The notes under the pieces: generated by a model | Databases searched by the model: none | The model's input: only the letters and a program-made list of their open reading frames with translations | Told to the model about the DNA's origin: nothing | Assembly: GCA_016288215.1 (NCBI GenBank) | Contig: JAEEYQ010000006.1 | Span: forward strand, 33,532-97,531 | Length of the DNA stretch: 64,000 nucleotides | DNA from: Lentisphaeria bacterium | Lineage (GTDB): Bacteria > Verrucomicrobiota > Lentisphaeria > Oligosphaerales > Oligosphaeraceae | Direction: 5' to 3' | Shown: one piece after another, positions 36,833 to 44,947 of the stretch | Layout of the letters: the number at the start of each line of letters is the position of its first letter | How positions within the stretch are numbered: the first letter of the stretch is position 1 | Translations under genes and position numbers: made by a program

Positions 36833-37077
36833 ATAAGTTGAGAAATCGCCTCAAAAATCGTAGATTCCTCAAAATATAAAATCATAAGTTGAGAAATCGC
36901 CTCAAAAATCGTAGATTCCTCAAAATATAAAATCATAAGTTGAGAAATCGTCTTAAAAATCATAGATTCCTCAAAATATAAAATTATAAATTGAGAAATC
37001 GCATTAAAAATACTAGATTTCTCAGATTATGGAGTTATATTTTGAGAAATCGCATGAAAAAAGCCGGATTTCTCAAG
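36833..37077. repeat. Five tandem ~51-bp palindromic repeats upstream of the ATPase gene
   Basis: A 51-base unit is repeated nearly perfectly at 36833, 36884 and 36935, then with drift at 36986 and 37034. Each unit contains an inverted repeat TTGAGAAATC ... GATTYCTCAA. In the last copy it is perfect (37042-37051 with 37067-37076, 15-base spacer) and ends seven bases before the SD of the ATPase gene. No coding potential. Likely an operator array, a recombination site, or the recognition site of the ATPase-nuclease. Confidence 0.88.
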
Positions 37078-37095
37078 TTTTAACGGGAGACGGAT

Positions 37096-38529
37096 GTGAA
37101 AATGATCGGACGGGAGGCGGAACGAAGGGATTTGCAGGATGTTTTGGAACGGGATGAAGCCCAGCTGGTTGCGGTGTATGGGCGACGTCGCGTCGGGAAG
37201 ACGTTTCTCATTCGGGAGTTTTTCGACAATCGGTTTGCCTTTTATCACACGGGCATGTACCATGTCGGTTTCAAGACGCAGCTGATGGCGTTTCGTGACT
37301 CGTTGCGGCAATATGGCCTTTCGGACTGCAAGGTCCTTGAAGATTGGCATGGGGCCTTTCAGGAGCTTCGGCGCCTGATTGAATCCAAAACGTGCGAAGG
37401 CAAAAAGGTCGTTTTTTTGGATGAGCTTCCATGGATGGACACGGCGCGGTCTGGCTTTACGGCCGCATTGGAGCATTTTTGGAATGGCTGGGCTTCCTCG
37501 CGCAAGGACATGGTGATGATTGTCTGCGGATCCGCATCCTCTTGGATCATCGGCAAGGTGCTCAAGAATCATGGCGGCCTGTACAACCGGGTCACGGAAC
37601 GTATCCTGCTGAACCCGTTTACCTTGCATGAATGCGAACTGTACGCCAATCAATTGGGGTTGGTCATGACGCGACGGGAAATCTGTTCCTGCTACATGGT
37701 GTTCGGTGGAATTCCATTCTATTGGAGTCTGTTGAAGAAGGGACTTGGGTTGCCGCAGAACATCGACCGCCTGTTCTTCCAGGAGAACGGCAAGCTCAAG
37801 AACGAATTCGATGAGCTGTTTCTATCGCTCTTTTCAGATGCAGATGGCTATCGGCAGGTCGTCCAGGCCCTTACCCATGCCCCCAATGGCCTGACAAAAC
37901 AGGCTCTTGTTGAAACGTTGGGAATTCGTGACGGCGGCAAGTTGAAAATGCGTCTGGAGACATTAGAGCAATGCGGATTCATCCGCAAATACCGCTCCTT
38001 TGGCAAAAAGGAAAAAGGCGCCCTTTATCAGCTTATGGACAATCTGACTCTTTTCCATGCCACGTTCCTTGCCGACAATCCATCCAATGACGAGCACTTC
38101 TGGTCGGCGAATTATCTGTCACCCCGCCATAATACATGGGAGGGGCTGGTCTTTGAACATGTTTGTCTTCAGCACATTCCGCAGATCAAGCATGCCCTGC
38201 AAATCGGTGGCGTTTTGACCAACACCTGCTCATGGCATCACAAACCTGACGCCACCTATCCGGAAGGCGCGCAGATTGACCTGGTCATTGACCGCGCGGA
38301 CAACATCATCAATTTGTGTGAAATCAAATTTTCGAAAGACAAATATGTTTTGGACAAGAGGACCTTGGATGAATTGAAGCGTAAACGGCAGATTTTCACA
38401 GCGGTCACCCATACCCGAAAAGCCGTTCATCTGACTCTAATTACGCCAGAGGGCCTTGCGGACAATGCGTATGCTCATGAAATCCAGTCCCAGCTCACGT
38501 TGGAGGATTTGTTCTGCATTCTTCCGTAA
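37096..38529 (+). CDS. AAA ATPase with DUF234-type nuclease-like C-terminus
   Basis: This 477-aa protein begins at GTG 37096, seven bases after GGGAG; an ATG two codons on (37102) is the alternative. The N-terminal ATPase has Walker A YGRRRVGKTFLIREF, Walker B KKVVFLDELPWMD and a sensor-like IVCGSASSWIIGKVLKNHGG. A winged-helix region follows (ALTHAPNGLTKQALVETL). The C-terminal DUF234-like part shows AQIDLVIDRADNIINLCEIK, a D...ExK pattern as in PD-(D/E)xK nucleases. This ATPase_2/DUF234 class is common in archaea and anaerobic bacteria and has no established function. It is a lone gene preceded by five palindromic tandem repeats, which suggests that it binds or cuts those sites; that is inference. 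Confidence 0.85.
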   Translation: MKMIGREAERRDLQDVLERDEAQLVAVYGRRRVGKTFLIREFFDNRFAFYHTGMYHVGFKTQLMAFRDSLRQYGLSDCKVLEDWHGAFQELRRLIESKTCEGKKVVFLDELPWMDTARSGFTAALEHFWNGWASSRKDMVMIVCGSASSWIIGKVLKNHGGLYNRVTERILLNPFTLHECELYANQLGLVMTRREICSCYMVFGGIPFYWSLLKKGLGLPQNIDRLFFQENGKLKNEFDELFLSLFSDADGYRQVVQALTHAPNGLTKQALVETLGIRDGGKLKMRLETLEQCGFIRKYRSFGKKEKGALYQLMDNLTLFHATFLADNPSNDEHFWSANYLSPRHNTWEGLVFEHVCLQHIPQIKHALQIGGVLTNTCSWHHKPDATYPEGAQIDLVIDRADNIINLCEIKFSKDKYVLDKRTLDELKRKRQIFTAVTHTRKAVHLTLITPEGLADNAYAHEIQSQLTLEDLFCILP

Positions 38530-38571
38530 GCTGGCTTCGCTTTTCGGAGTGCTCTATGCCCAACAAGTTTT

Positions 38572-38698
38572 AACCGCAGAATACGTCCGAGCGGCCGTGC
38601 GGTGGGACGTCAGGCGCGGTTCTTGAAAAGAATTAATCCGCGTTCTGCCGCGGTTACGCGGCGGAACGCTTCTGTTTATTTCGTGTATTCTGTGGATT
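38572..38698. repeat. Nested inverted repeats between convergent genes
   Basis: AACCGCAGAATAC (38572-38584) is mirrored by GTATTCTGTGGATT (38685-38698). Inside, CGTTCTGCCGC and GCGGCGGAACG (38641-38668) form a second hairpin with one mismatch and a short loop. A related ATCCACAGAA...TTCTGTGGTT palindrome occurs near 22964-22990. The position between two convergent stop codons suits a dispersed REP-like element or a bidirectional terminator. Confidence 0.5.
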
Positions 38699-38717
38699 AT
38701 AAATGAAACGTGATGTC

Positions 38718-40847
38718 TCAGACCAGCAGCACCTTCACTTCGTTGGGTGCGAAGGAGAGGGCGGTCTCGCCGTTGTGGAAGCAGCCGGTTGCGTCGTCCA
38801 GAAGATTTCGCCATGAATGGTTGGCCGCCGCCGCAAAGGTCAAGTTGCACTCCGTGGCCGCCTTCTGGAACTCATATATAATAAGGATATGGTGGTCGCC
38901 GGAGACCAGATGGCGGATGCGCAGGTTCGGCGGCGCGCCAAAGGGCGTTTCCACGCCCGCCAATTTGGCCACCTTCAGAATCAGCTCCGATGCCTCTCCA
39001 TGGGCGGACTCCACGCCTTCGCGGTGGAAATCATCGCTGATGGAGGTCTGCTGCGACGCCATGTTGCCCAAACTGAGGCCGGACATCACGGCATGGCCCT
39101 TGCCATGGGGCACCTCCACCATCATCGGCCGTCCGTCACTGTCGTGGACCATCACGGTGGCATCCGCCTGGGTCACGTTCCATGTCTCCTGCGCAAAGGA
39201 GTTTTTCAACTCCATGGTCTGTCCATCCACCATCACCTGAAAGGGGTCCTGATTGCGGGTTTGAAGTGTATCTTCCTCACAGCCAAAGAGATCATGCAGA
39301 CCATTGCCGGGGATATGGTCGGAGAGCCGCTGATGTTCATCCCACATGCAGGTCATGGGGTCGGCCAGCACGGTGCCGCCGTTGGCCACGAAATCCGCCA
39401 GCAGCGCCGTCACCTTTTGGGACAGCGTGAAGGCGCAGGGCATAATCAGCAACTTGTGGCCCCCCAACGTCTCCGCCGTCATAAACTCCTCATGCAGAAT
39501 GTCTACGGGAATATTCGCATCCCAAAATGCCCGATAGTAGCCACCAATGGCATCGATGGAAAGGTTGTTGTTGCGGAATTCCGCCCAGTTGAGCATGACG
39601 CTCCGATAGCTGAACAGAATGGCCACATCGGCGGGCGGCATCTCCGCCTGATTGAACAGCAATGCGTTGTCATTCAGCGTCTTGGCGATTTTGGAGGCGG
39701 TCAGGGCGCGGGGAGTCGGATTCCCCTGATAGTCGGTCAGACCATAGGCGCCGCTTTCATTGCCATAAGCTTCCTTGCGGAACTGCCAGAACAGCAGGCC
39801 TTTGCTGCCATGGCCGATGGCTTCCCAACACCAAATGGCGAAGGTCTCAGGTGTCGTGTACAGCAGGCGGCGCAGGCCACCGACCATATCGCCGGCGGAC
39901 AGCTCAGACTGCCAAAATTCCTTCCCCTGGGCGGCGGAGCGGGTGTCGTCCATGCTGAGGCCGATGTTGCAGGTTTGGGAGAGGCGGGAGGGGAAGGCGC
40001 TGCAGCCCCATTTGTCCAGAGGGCGGGCGTTTTTCCAATCGTCGAAGGCCATGGCGCCCAGCTGTCCGCAGGTCACGGTGCCACCGCCCCATGCGTGGCC
40101 GATGACCTGGACATGGGAATGGCGTTTGATGCAGGCGGTGCGGCGGGCCACCAGCGCGGCGATGTTCTCCGTGGTGAACAGACGCCAGTCCACGGTGTCC
40201 GCATAGCCGAAATGCCATGTGGGCGGGCGGACATCCTCCCAGTCGGTGAAGCAGTGTCCCCACGCCTCGCCCAGGGCCTCCAGCGTGCCGTAGCGCTGTT
40301 GCAGCCACTGCCGAAAGACCTTGCGGGTGGCGTCGCAGAAGCAGAAGTAGCCCTGCGGGTTCTGCACCATGTCCACCCACATGTGGGGCTCGTTGATGGG
40401 CTCGTAGGCGAAGGCGCGGTCGCCCACGTGTTCACAGACCGCCGCGATGAACCGCTCCTCCAACTCCTGCGCCACGGCGTGGTCGGGACACAGGCCAGGC
40501 CAGCCGCCGGAAGGGGTGTTCGCACGGGCCGACGGCTCGAAGGACTGTCCATGCTGATTGACGTACCAGCAGTCGCGGTGCTTGCGGATGGCCCACTCCG
40601 GAGCGCTGTGCATATGGAACAGGAAGATAACGCGTAAGTGGTTCTGTTCCGCCAAGTTAAGAATCGTGTCGATGTAGTCGAAGTCTACGGCGCCTTCTGT
40701 CGGCTCCAGAATTCCCCAGACCAGCCAGACGCGGATGGTGTTGAAATGCAGCTCCGAAATCTGCCTCAGGTCTCTCTCCCATTGAGAGCGGTCCGGACTG
40801 TAGCCCCGCAGATATTGAGTTCCAAATGTGAAGATTGGTGTTTCCAT
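38718..40847 (-). CDS. GH42 family beta-galactosidase
   Basis: This 709-aa enzyme starts at METPIFTFGTQYLRG (40847); the upstream frame is not family sequence. No signal peptide is present, so it acts in the cytoplasm on imported galactosides. GH42 features are WERDLRQISELHFNTIRVWL, FAYEPINEPHMWVDM with acid/base Glu near residue 152, FWQSELSAGDMVGGLR with nucleophile Glu near 314, and the following trimerisation domain (LFSYRSVMLNWAEF, LLIMPCAFTLSQKV). Active-site spacing agrees with the family. It is divergent from the type III glutamine synthetase gene, with about 190 bases between the starts. Some GH42 enzymes prefer arabinosides, so the exact sugar is uncertain. Confidence 0.9.
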   Translation of the reverse strand: METPIFTFGTQYLRGYSPDRSQWERDLRQISELHFNTIRVWLVWGILEPTEGAVDFDYIDTILNLAEQNHLRVIFLFHMHSAPEWAIRKHRDCWYVNQHGQSFEPSARANTPSGGWPGLCPDHAVAQELEERFIAAVCEHVGDRAFAYEPINEPHMWVDMVQNPQGYFCFCDATRKVFRQWLQQRYGTLEALGEAWGHCFTDWEDVRPPTWHFGYADTVDWRLFTTENIAALVARRTACIKRHSHVQVIGHAWGGGTVTCGQLGAMAFDDWKNARPLDKWGCSAFPSRLSQTCNIGLSMDDTRSAAQGKEFWQSELSAGDMVGGLRRLLYTTPETFAIWCWEAIGHGSKGLLFWQFRKEAYGNESGAYGLTDYQGNPTPRALTASKIAKTLNDNALLFNQAEMPPADVAILFSYRSVMLNWAEFRNNNLSIDAIGGYYRAFWDANIPVDILHEEFMTAETLGGHKLLIMPCAFTLSQKVTALLADFVANGGTVLADPMTCMWDEHQRLSDHIPGNGLHDLFGCEEDTLQTRNQDPFQVMVDGQTMELKNSFAQETWNVTQADATVMVHDSDGRPMMVEVPHGKGHAVMSGLSLGNMASQQTSISDDFHREGVESAHGEASELILKVAKLAGVETPFGAPPNLRIRHLVSGDHHILIIYEFQKAATECNLTFAAAANHSWRNLLDDATGCFHNGETALSFAPNEVKVLLV

Positions 40848-41034
40848 AAAAGCGTCTCTGTCTTGAATTGTCCCGTTTTTGTCCAAAAGTCTGATAAAAT
40901 ATACCTCGGTTTTGTCTGTACTCAAGACAAATCGGCCATTTCCCCTGTAGAATATTGTAAAGTGCATTCCACCATATATATTGTTCATTTTGCCGTTTCT
41001 TCTGCCATGCAATTGTTTGATATGGAATGAACCC

Positions 41035-43170
41035 ATGAGTGCGCAAAGCCGTCAAGACTGCATCAATTCCATCGCGGGGCGCGTTCCTCCCGCCCCCATG
41101 CCGCCGACTCCCGTGGAGCTGGGCCGCTACGGCGAGGACGTGTTCAGCGCGAAAGTCATGCGGGAATATCTTCCCGCCACCGTCTGCGATAAGCTGTTGG
41201 CCACAGTGAACAATGGCGAGGCGTTGGATCCCGCCATTGCCGATGAAGTGGCTAACGCATTGAAGCAGTGGGCGTTAAAGCGGGGTGCAACCCATTTTAC
41301 CCATTGGTTCCAGCCGTTGACGGCCTCCACGGCGGAAAAGCACGATTCCTTCCTCAATCCCAAGGACTTGCAGGCGCTGATGCACTTTTCGGGCAAGAAC
41401 CTGATCGTGGGCGAGCCGGATGCCTCCAGCTTCCCCTCCGGCGGGCTACGCTCCACTTTTGAGGCGCGGGGCTACACGGCATGGGACCCCACCAGCCCCG
41501 CCTTCATCAAACGCCATGGCAACGGCGCCACCCTCTGCATTCCCACGGCCTTCTGCAGCTACACAGGGGAGGCGTTGGACCGCAAGACGCCGTTGCTGCG
41601 CTCCATTCAGGCGCTGACCCGAAGCACGCGCCGCCTGATGGGCTGCTTCGGCCTGCCTGAAGAGCGAGTGACCATTTCGTTGGGCGCCGAGCAGGAGTAT
41701 TTTCTCATTGACCGCCAGTTCTATCTTCATCGTCCGGACTTGATTCAGACCGGACGCACCGTCTTTGGCGCGCCGCCGGCCAAACATCAGCAGTTGGACG
41801 ACCATTATTTCGGCAGCATTCGCGCGCGCGTCCTTGATTTCATGACGGAGACAGAGCAGGAGCTGTGGCGGCTTGGCATTCCCGCCAGAACCCGACACAA
41901 CGAGGCGGCTCCCGCCCAATTCGAGCTGGCTCCTGTCTACGAAAATGTGAATCTGGCCAGCGACCACAACATGATCATCATGGAAGTGCTCAAGCAAGTC
42001 GCGGAGCGCCACGGGCTGGTCTGCCTGCTGCATGAAAAGCCCTTCGCGGGCGTCAACGGCTCGGGCAAGCACAACAACTGGTCTGTCAACTACGGCAAGA
42101 TGAACCTGCTCAATCCAGGGGAGAATCCGGAGGAGAACGCCATTTTCCTTACGGCGCTCTGCTGCGTCATCGAGGCGGTGGATCTCCATGGGGACTTGCT
42201 GCGGGCCACCGTGGCAGGCGCGGGCAACGACCACCGTCTGGGGGCAGGGGAGGCGCCGCCGGCCGTCCTGTCCATCTATTTGGGCGAACAGCTGACCGCC
42301 GTCATCAACCAGATTGGCGAAGGCACCGCCAGTCATGCCAAAGGCAAGAGCACCATGCGCATCGGCGTGGACACCCTGCCGGTCCTGCCGCGGGACGCCA
42401 CGGACCGCAACCGCACCAGCCCCTTCGCCTTCACGGGAAACAAATTTGAGTACCGCGCCGTGGGCGCCAGCCAGTCCTGCGCCACCCCAAACGTCTTTCT
42501 GAACACCATTGTGGCGGAGGCCTTCGACCGCATGAGCGACCGGCTGGAGGGCATCCCCGAACGGGACTTCAACGGCAGTCTGCAGAAAATCCTGCAGCAG
42601 CTCATCCGCGACCACCGCCGCATCATCTTCAACGGCGACGGCTACACGGAGGACTGGCTGAAGGAGGCGCGGCGCCGCGGGCTGCCCAATGCCCCCACCA
42701 CGCCGGAGGCCCTCAAGGCCCTCGTCAAATCGGAGAACATGGCTCTCTTCGAAAAATACGGTGTGTACAGCAGGCGGGAGCTGCAGTCTCGCTACGAAGT
42801 GTTCTCGGAGGACTACCGCAACCGCATCCGCATCGAGGCGGAAGTGGCCCTAAACATCGCCACCACCATGATTCTTCCCGCCGTAAATGAGGAGCTGGAG
42901 AGCCGGCTGGCCACATGGAATGGCATGCGGGACGCCGAGCTGGGCGTCCGTGGCGTCAGCGTGCTGAAAAAACGGACAACGGAATGCGTCACGGCGCTGA
43001 ACCGCCTTCATGCCCATATCAACCAACTGGAGCAGGCTCTCGACCAATCCTGCGACAGCATCCTCACGGCCATGGTTGAACTGCGCCGCCAGGTGGACGC
43101 CTTGGAGCTCACCGTGGCGGACCACCGCTGGCCGTTGGCTAAATACAGGGAAATGCTCTTTATCTATTGA
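41035..43170 (+). CDS. glnN: Type III glutamine synthetase
   Basis: This 711-aa GSIII condenses ammonium with glutamate, using ATP. The start at 41035 gives MSAQSRQDCINSIAG; GGAA lies upstream. Family signatures are THWFQPLTASTAEKHDSF, SLGAEQEYFLIDRQFY, RTRHNEAAPAQFELAPVYEN and CLLHEKPFAGVNGSGKHNNW, which carry glutamate and metal ligands of the GlnN class. The C-terminal helical tail (NRLHAHINQLEQALDQSCDS) is typical. The next gene, 36 bases on, is asnA, which also fixes ammonium. The pair thus forms a nitrogen-assimilation operon, probably induced when ammonium is limiting or released from aminosugars. GSIII is frequent in Bacteroidota, PVC bacteria and cyanobacteria. Confidence 0.95.
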   Translation: MSAQSRQDCINSIAGRVPPAPMPPTPVELGRYGEDVFSAKVMREYLPATVCDKLLATVNNGEALDPAIADEVANALKQWALKRGATHFTHWFQPLTASTAEKHDSFLNPKDLQALMHFSGKNLIVGEPDASSFPSGGLRSTFEARGYTAWDPTSPAFIKRHGNGATLCIPTAFCSYTGEALDRKTPLLRSIQALTRSTRRLMGCFGLPEERVTISLGAEQEYFLIDRQFYLHRPDLIQTGRTVFGAPPAKHQQLDDHYFGSIRARVLDFMTETEQELWRLGIPARTRHNEAAPAQFELAPVYENVNLASDHNMIIMEVLKQVAERHGLVCLLHEKPFAGVNGSGKHNNWSVNYGKMNLLNPGENPEENAIFLTALCCVIEAVDLHGDLLRATVAGAGNDHRLGAGEAPPAVLSIYLGEQLTAVINQIGEGTASHAKGKSTMRIGVDTLPVLPRDATDRNRTSPFAFTGNKFEYRAVGASQSCATPNVFLNTIVAEAFDRMSDRLEGIPERDFNGSLQKILQQLIRDHRRIIFNGDGYTEDWLKEARRRGLPNAPTTPEALKALVKSENMALFEKYGVYSRRELQSRYEVFSEDYRNRIRIEAEVALNIATTMILPAVNEELESRLATWNGMRDAELGVRGVSVLKKRTTECVTALNRLHAHINQLEQALDQSCDSILTAMVELRRQVDALELTVADHRWPLAKYREMLFIY

Positions 43171-43206
43171 TTCAGGGGGCGAGGCCCCAACCGGAAAGGA
43201 TTCCAA

Positions 43207-44244
43207 ATGTCACAACTTGTTATCCCGCAAGGATATACACCACTTCTTGACGAACTCACCACCGAAAAGGCCATTCGGAAGATCAAGGAGCTCTTCCAAA
43301 ACAATCTGGCCTTTGAGCTGAAGCTGCAGCGCGTCACGGCGCCGCTTTGCGTCATCTCCCGCACGGGCATCAACGACGACCTCAACGGCGTCGAAAAGCC
43401 TGTCTCCTTCTCCATTCGGGATGCGGGCCTGGACGTGGAAATCGTCCATTCCCTGGCCAAATGGAAGCGGCTCAAGCTGGCTCAGCTGGGCATGAAACCT
43501 GGCCAGGGCATCTATACGGACATGAACGCCTTGCGGCCCGACGAGGAGTTCGACAATCTGCACTCCCTCTACGTGGACCAATGGGATTGGGAGAAGGTCA
43601 TCCGCAAGGAGGACCGCAATCTGGAGGTCCTGAAGGCCACCGTCCGCCGAATCTACTATGCGCTGCGGCGGACGGAGGATGCCGTCTGCAACGACTATCC
43701 CCAGCTGATTCCCTTCCTGCCGGAGGACATCCATTTCCTCCATGCGGAGGATCTGGAGCGACAGTATCCGAACCTGACACCTAAACAGCGGGAGGACGAG
43801 GTCACCAAAGCCCATGGCGCCGTCTTCCTCATCGGCATCGGCGGCGCCCTGCCGGGTAGTGGGCAGCCCCACGACGGCCGCGCTCCCGACTACGATGACT
43901 GGTCCACCCCGACTCCAGACGGCCACATTGGGCTCAACGGCGACATTTTGGTCTACAACCCTGTCCTGAAGCATTCCTTCGAGCTCTCCTCCATGGGCAT
44001 CCGCGTGGATTCCGCCGCCCTGAAGCGCCAGCTGGAGCTGCGCAATGCCACCAACCGCATGCAGTTCCATTTCCATCAGGCACTGATGAACGGCGAGCTG
44101 CCTTTGAGCATCGGCGGCGGCATCGGCCAGTCCCGCCTCTGCATGCTCCTGCTGCAGAAGGCCCACATTGGCGAGATTCAGGCCAGCATCTGGCCGCCGG
44201 ACATGGTGGCCACCTGCAAGGCGAACAACATCCCCCTGCTGTGA
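43207..44244 (+). CDS. asnA: Aspartate--ammonia ligase
   Basis: This 345-aa enzyme makes asparagine from aspartate and ammonium with ATP to AMP. It is a class II aminoacyl-tRNA-synthetase-like fold. Recognisable segments are LKLQRVTAPLCVISRTGIND, KPVSFSIRDAGLDVEIVHSL, GIYTDMNALRPDEEFDNLHS, YVDQWDWEKVIRKEDRN and the C-terminal LPLSIGGGIGQSRLCMLLLQ. The length is close to the bacterial standard of about 330-345. It follows glnN by 36 bases with AAAGGATTCC before the ATG, and is followed 36 bases later by a GNAT gene. Both upstream enzymes consume ammonium directly, so the operon is dedicated to its assimilation. Confidence 0.96.
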   Translation: MSQLVIPQGYTPLLDELTTEKAIRKIKELFQNNLAFELKLQRVTAPLCVISRTGINDDLNGVEKPVSFSIRDAGLDVEIVHSLAKWKRLKLAQLGMKPGQGIYTDMNALRPDEEFDNLHSLYVDQWDWEKVIRKEDRNLEVLKATVRRIYYALRRTEDAVCNDYPQLIPFLPEDIHFLHAEDLERQYPNLTPKQREDEVTKAHGAVFLIGIGGALPGSGQPHDGRAPDYDDWSTPTPDGHIGLNGDILVYNPVLKHSFELSSMGIRVDSAALKRQLELRNATNRMQFHFHQALMNGELPLSIGGGIGQSRLCMLLLQKAHIGEIQASIWPPDMVATCKANNIPLL

Positions 44245-44280
44245 GTTCCGTGGACTCCCTCTGAAGAAAGGCAATGACAC

Positions 44281-44865
44281 ATGGCGCAGTTACGCATGAT
44301 GTATCTTGTTCCGAACAAGGAAGATACGGTTGTTCCACAACCCGTTGAGGGCTTTCGCGTCCGCGTCTACAGGGACGAAGACGTCGCCGCTTATTCCGCC
44401 CTTCGGGTTTCGGTGAACTTCGGCGCATGGGACGCCGCGGAGGCCAATAAGTACCGCTACGGCAAAGCCGTGACCGACGGCATGTTGGTCTGCGAGGAGC
44501 TGTCCACAGGCAAGCTGGTGGCCTCCGCCTCTTTGGAGCATTCTGACTACAGTGATCGGCCGGACATCGGCGGTATCGGTTGGGTCATGGCCGACCCCGC
44601 CTATCAGGGAAAACGGCTGGGGCGTTGGGTTTGCGAGGAGGTTCAGGCCCTCGCCGTCGTCCATCCCACCGCCTTCCGCCGCATGGTCCTGCTGACGGAC
44701 GACTTCCGGCTGGCGGCCATCGCACTCTATCTGAAGACGGGCTGGGTGCCGCTGATGTTCGAAGAGGACATGCCGGGCCGCTGGCAGGAAATCTGCCGAA
44801 ACCTGAAACGCGACTATGCCACGCTTCCCAAAATGTGGTCCATCGACGATGACATCCATTGCTGA
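44281..44865 (+). CDS. GNAT family N-acetyltransferase
   Basis: This 194-aa protein has the GNAT core: IGGIGWVMADPAYQGKRLGR, where QGKRLGR is the acetyl-CoA pyrophosphate loop of motif A, then RRMVLLTDDFRLAAIALYLK and TGWVPLMFEEDMPGRW for motif B. The substrate cannot be inferred. It is last in the glnN-asnA run, 36 bases behind asnA, so it may acetylate an amino-acid or amine substrate, or an aminosugar. The start ATG at 44281 is preceded by AAGAAAGG. The C-terminus is a little longer than the minimal domain. Confidence 0.82.
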   Translation: MAQLRMMYLVPNKEDTVVPQPVEGFRVRVYRDEDVAAYSALRVSVNFGAWDAAEANKYRYGKAVTDGMLVCEELSTGKLVASASLEHSDYSDRPDIGGIGWVMADPAYQGKRLGRWVCEEVQALAVVHPTAFRRMVLLTDDFRLAAIALYLKTGWVPLMFEEDMPGRWQEICRNLKRDYATLPKMWSIDDDIHC

Positions 44866-44947
44866 TGGCGTCTCCCTCCAATGAAAAGGCGACCGCCGTT
44901 GGGTGTTTCTGTAACTCATTGATAATCAATTAATTAGGAAAATAGAT

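Noticed and set aside
36833..37077. Possible CRISPR array upstream of the ATPase gene
   Set aside because: The 51-bp units are directly adjacent without unique spacers; they are tandem repeats with internal palindromes.
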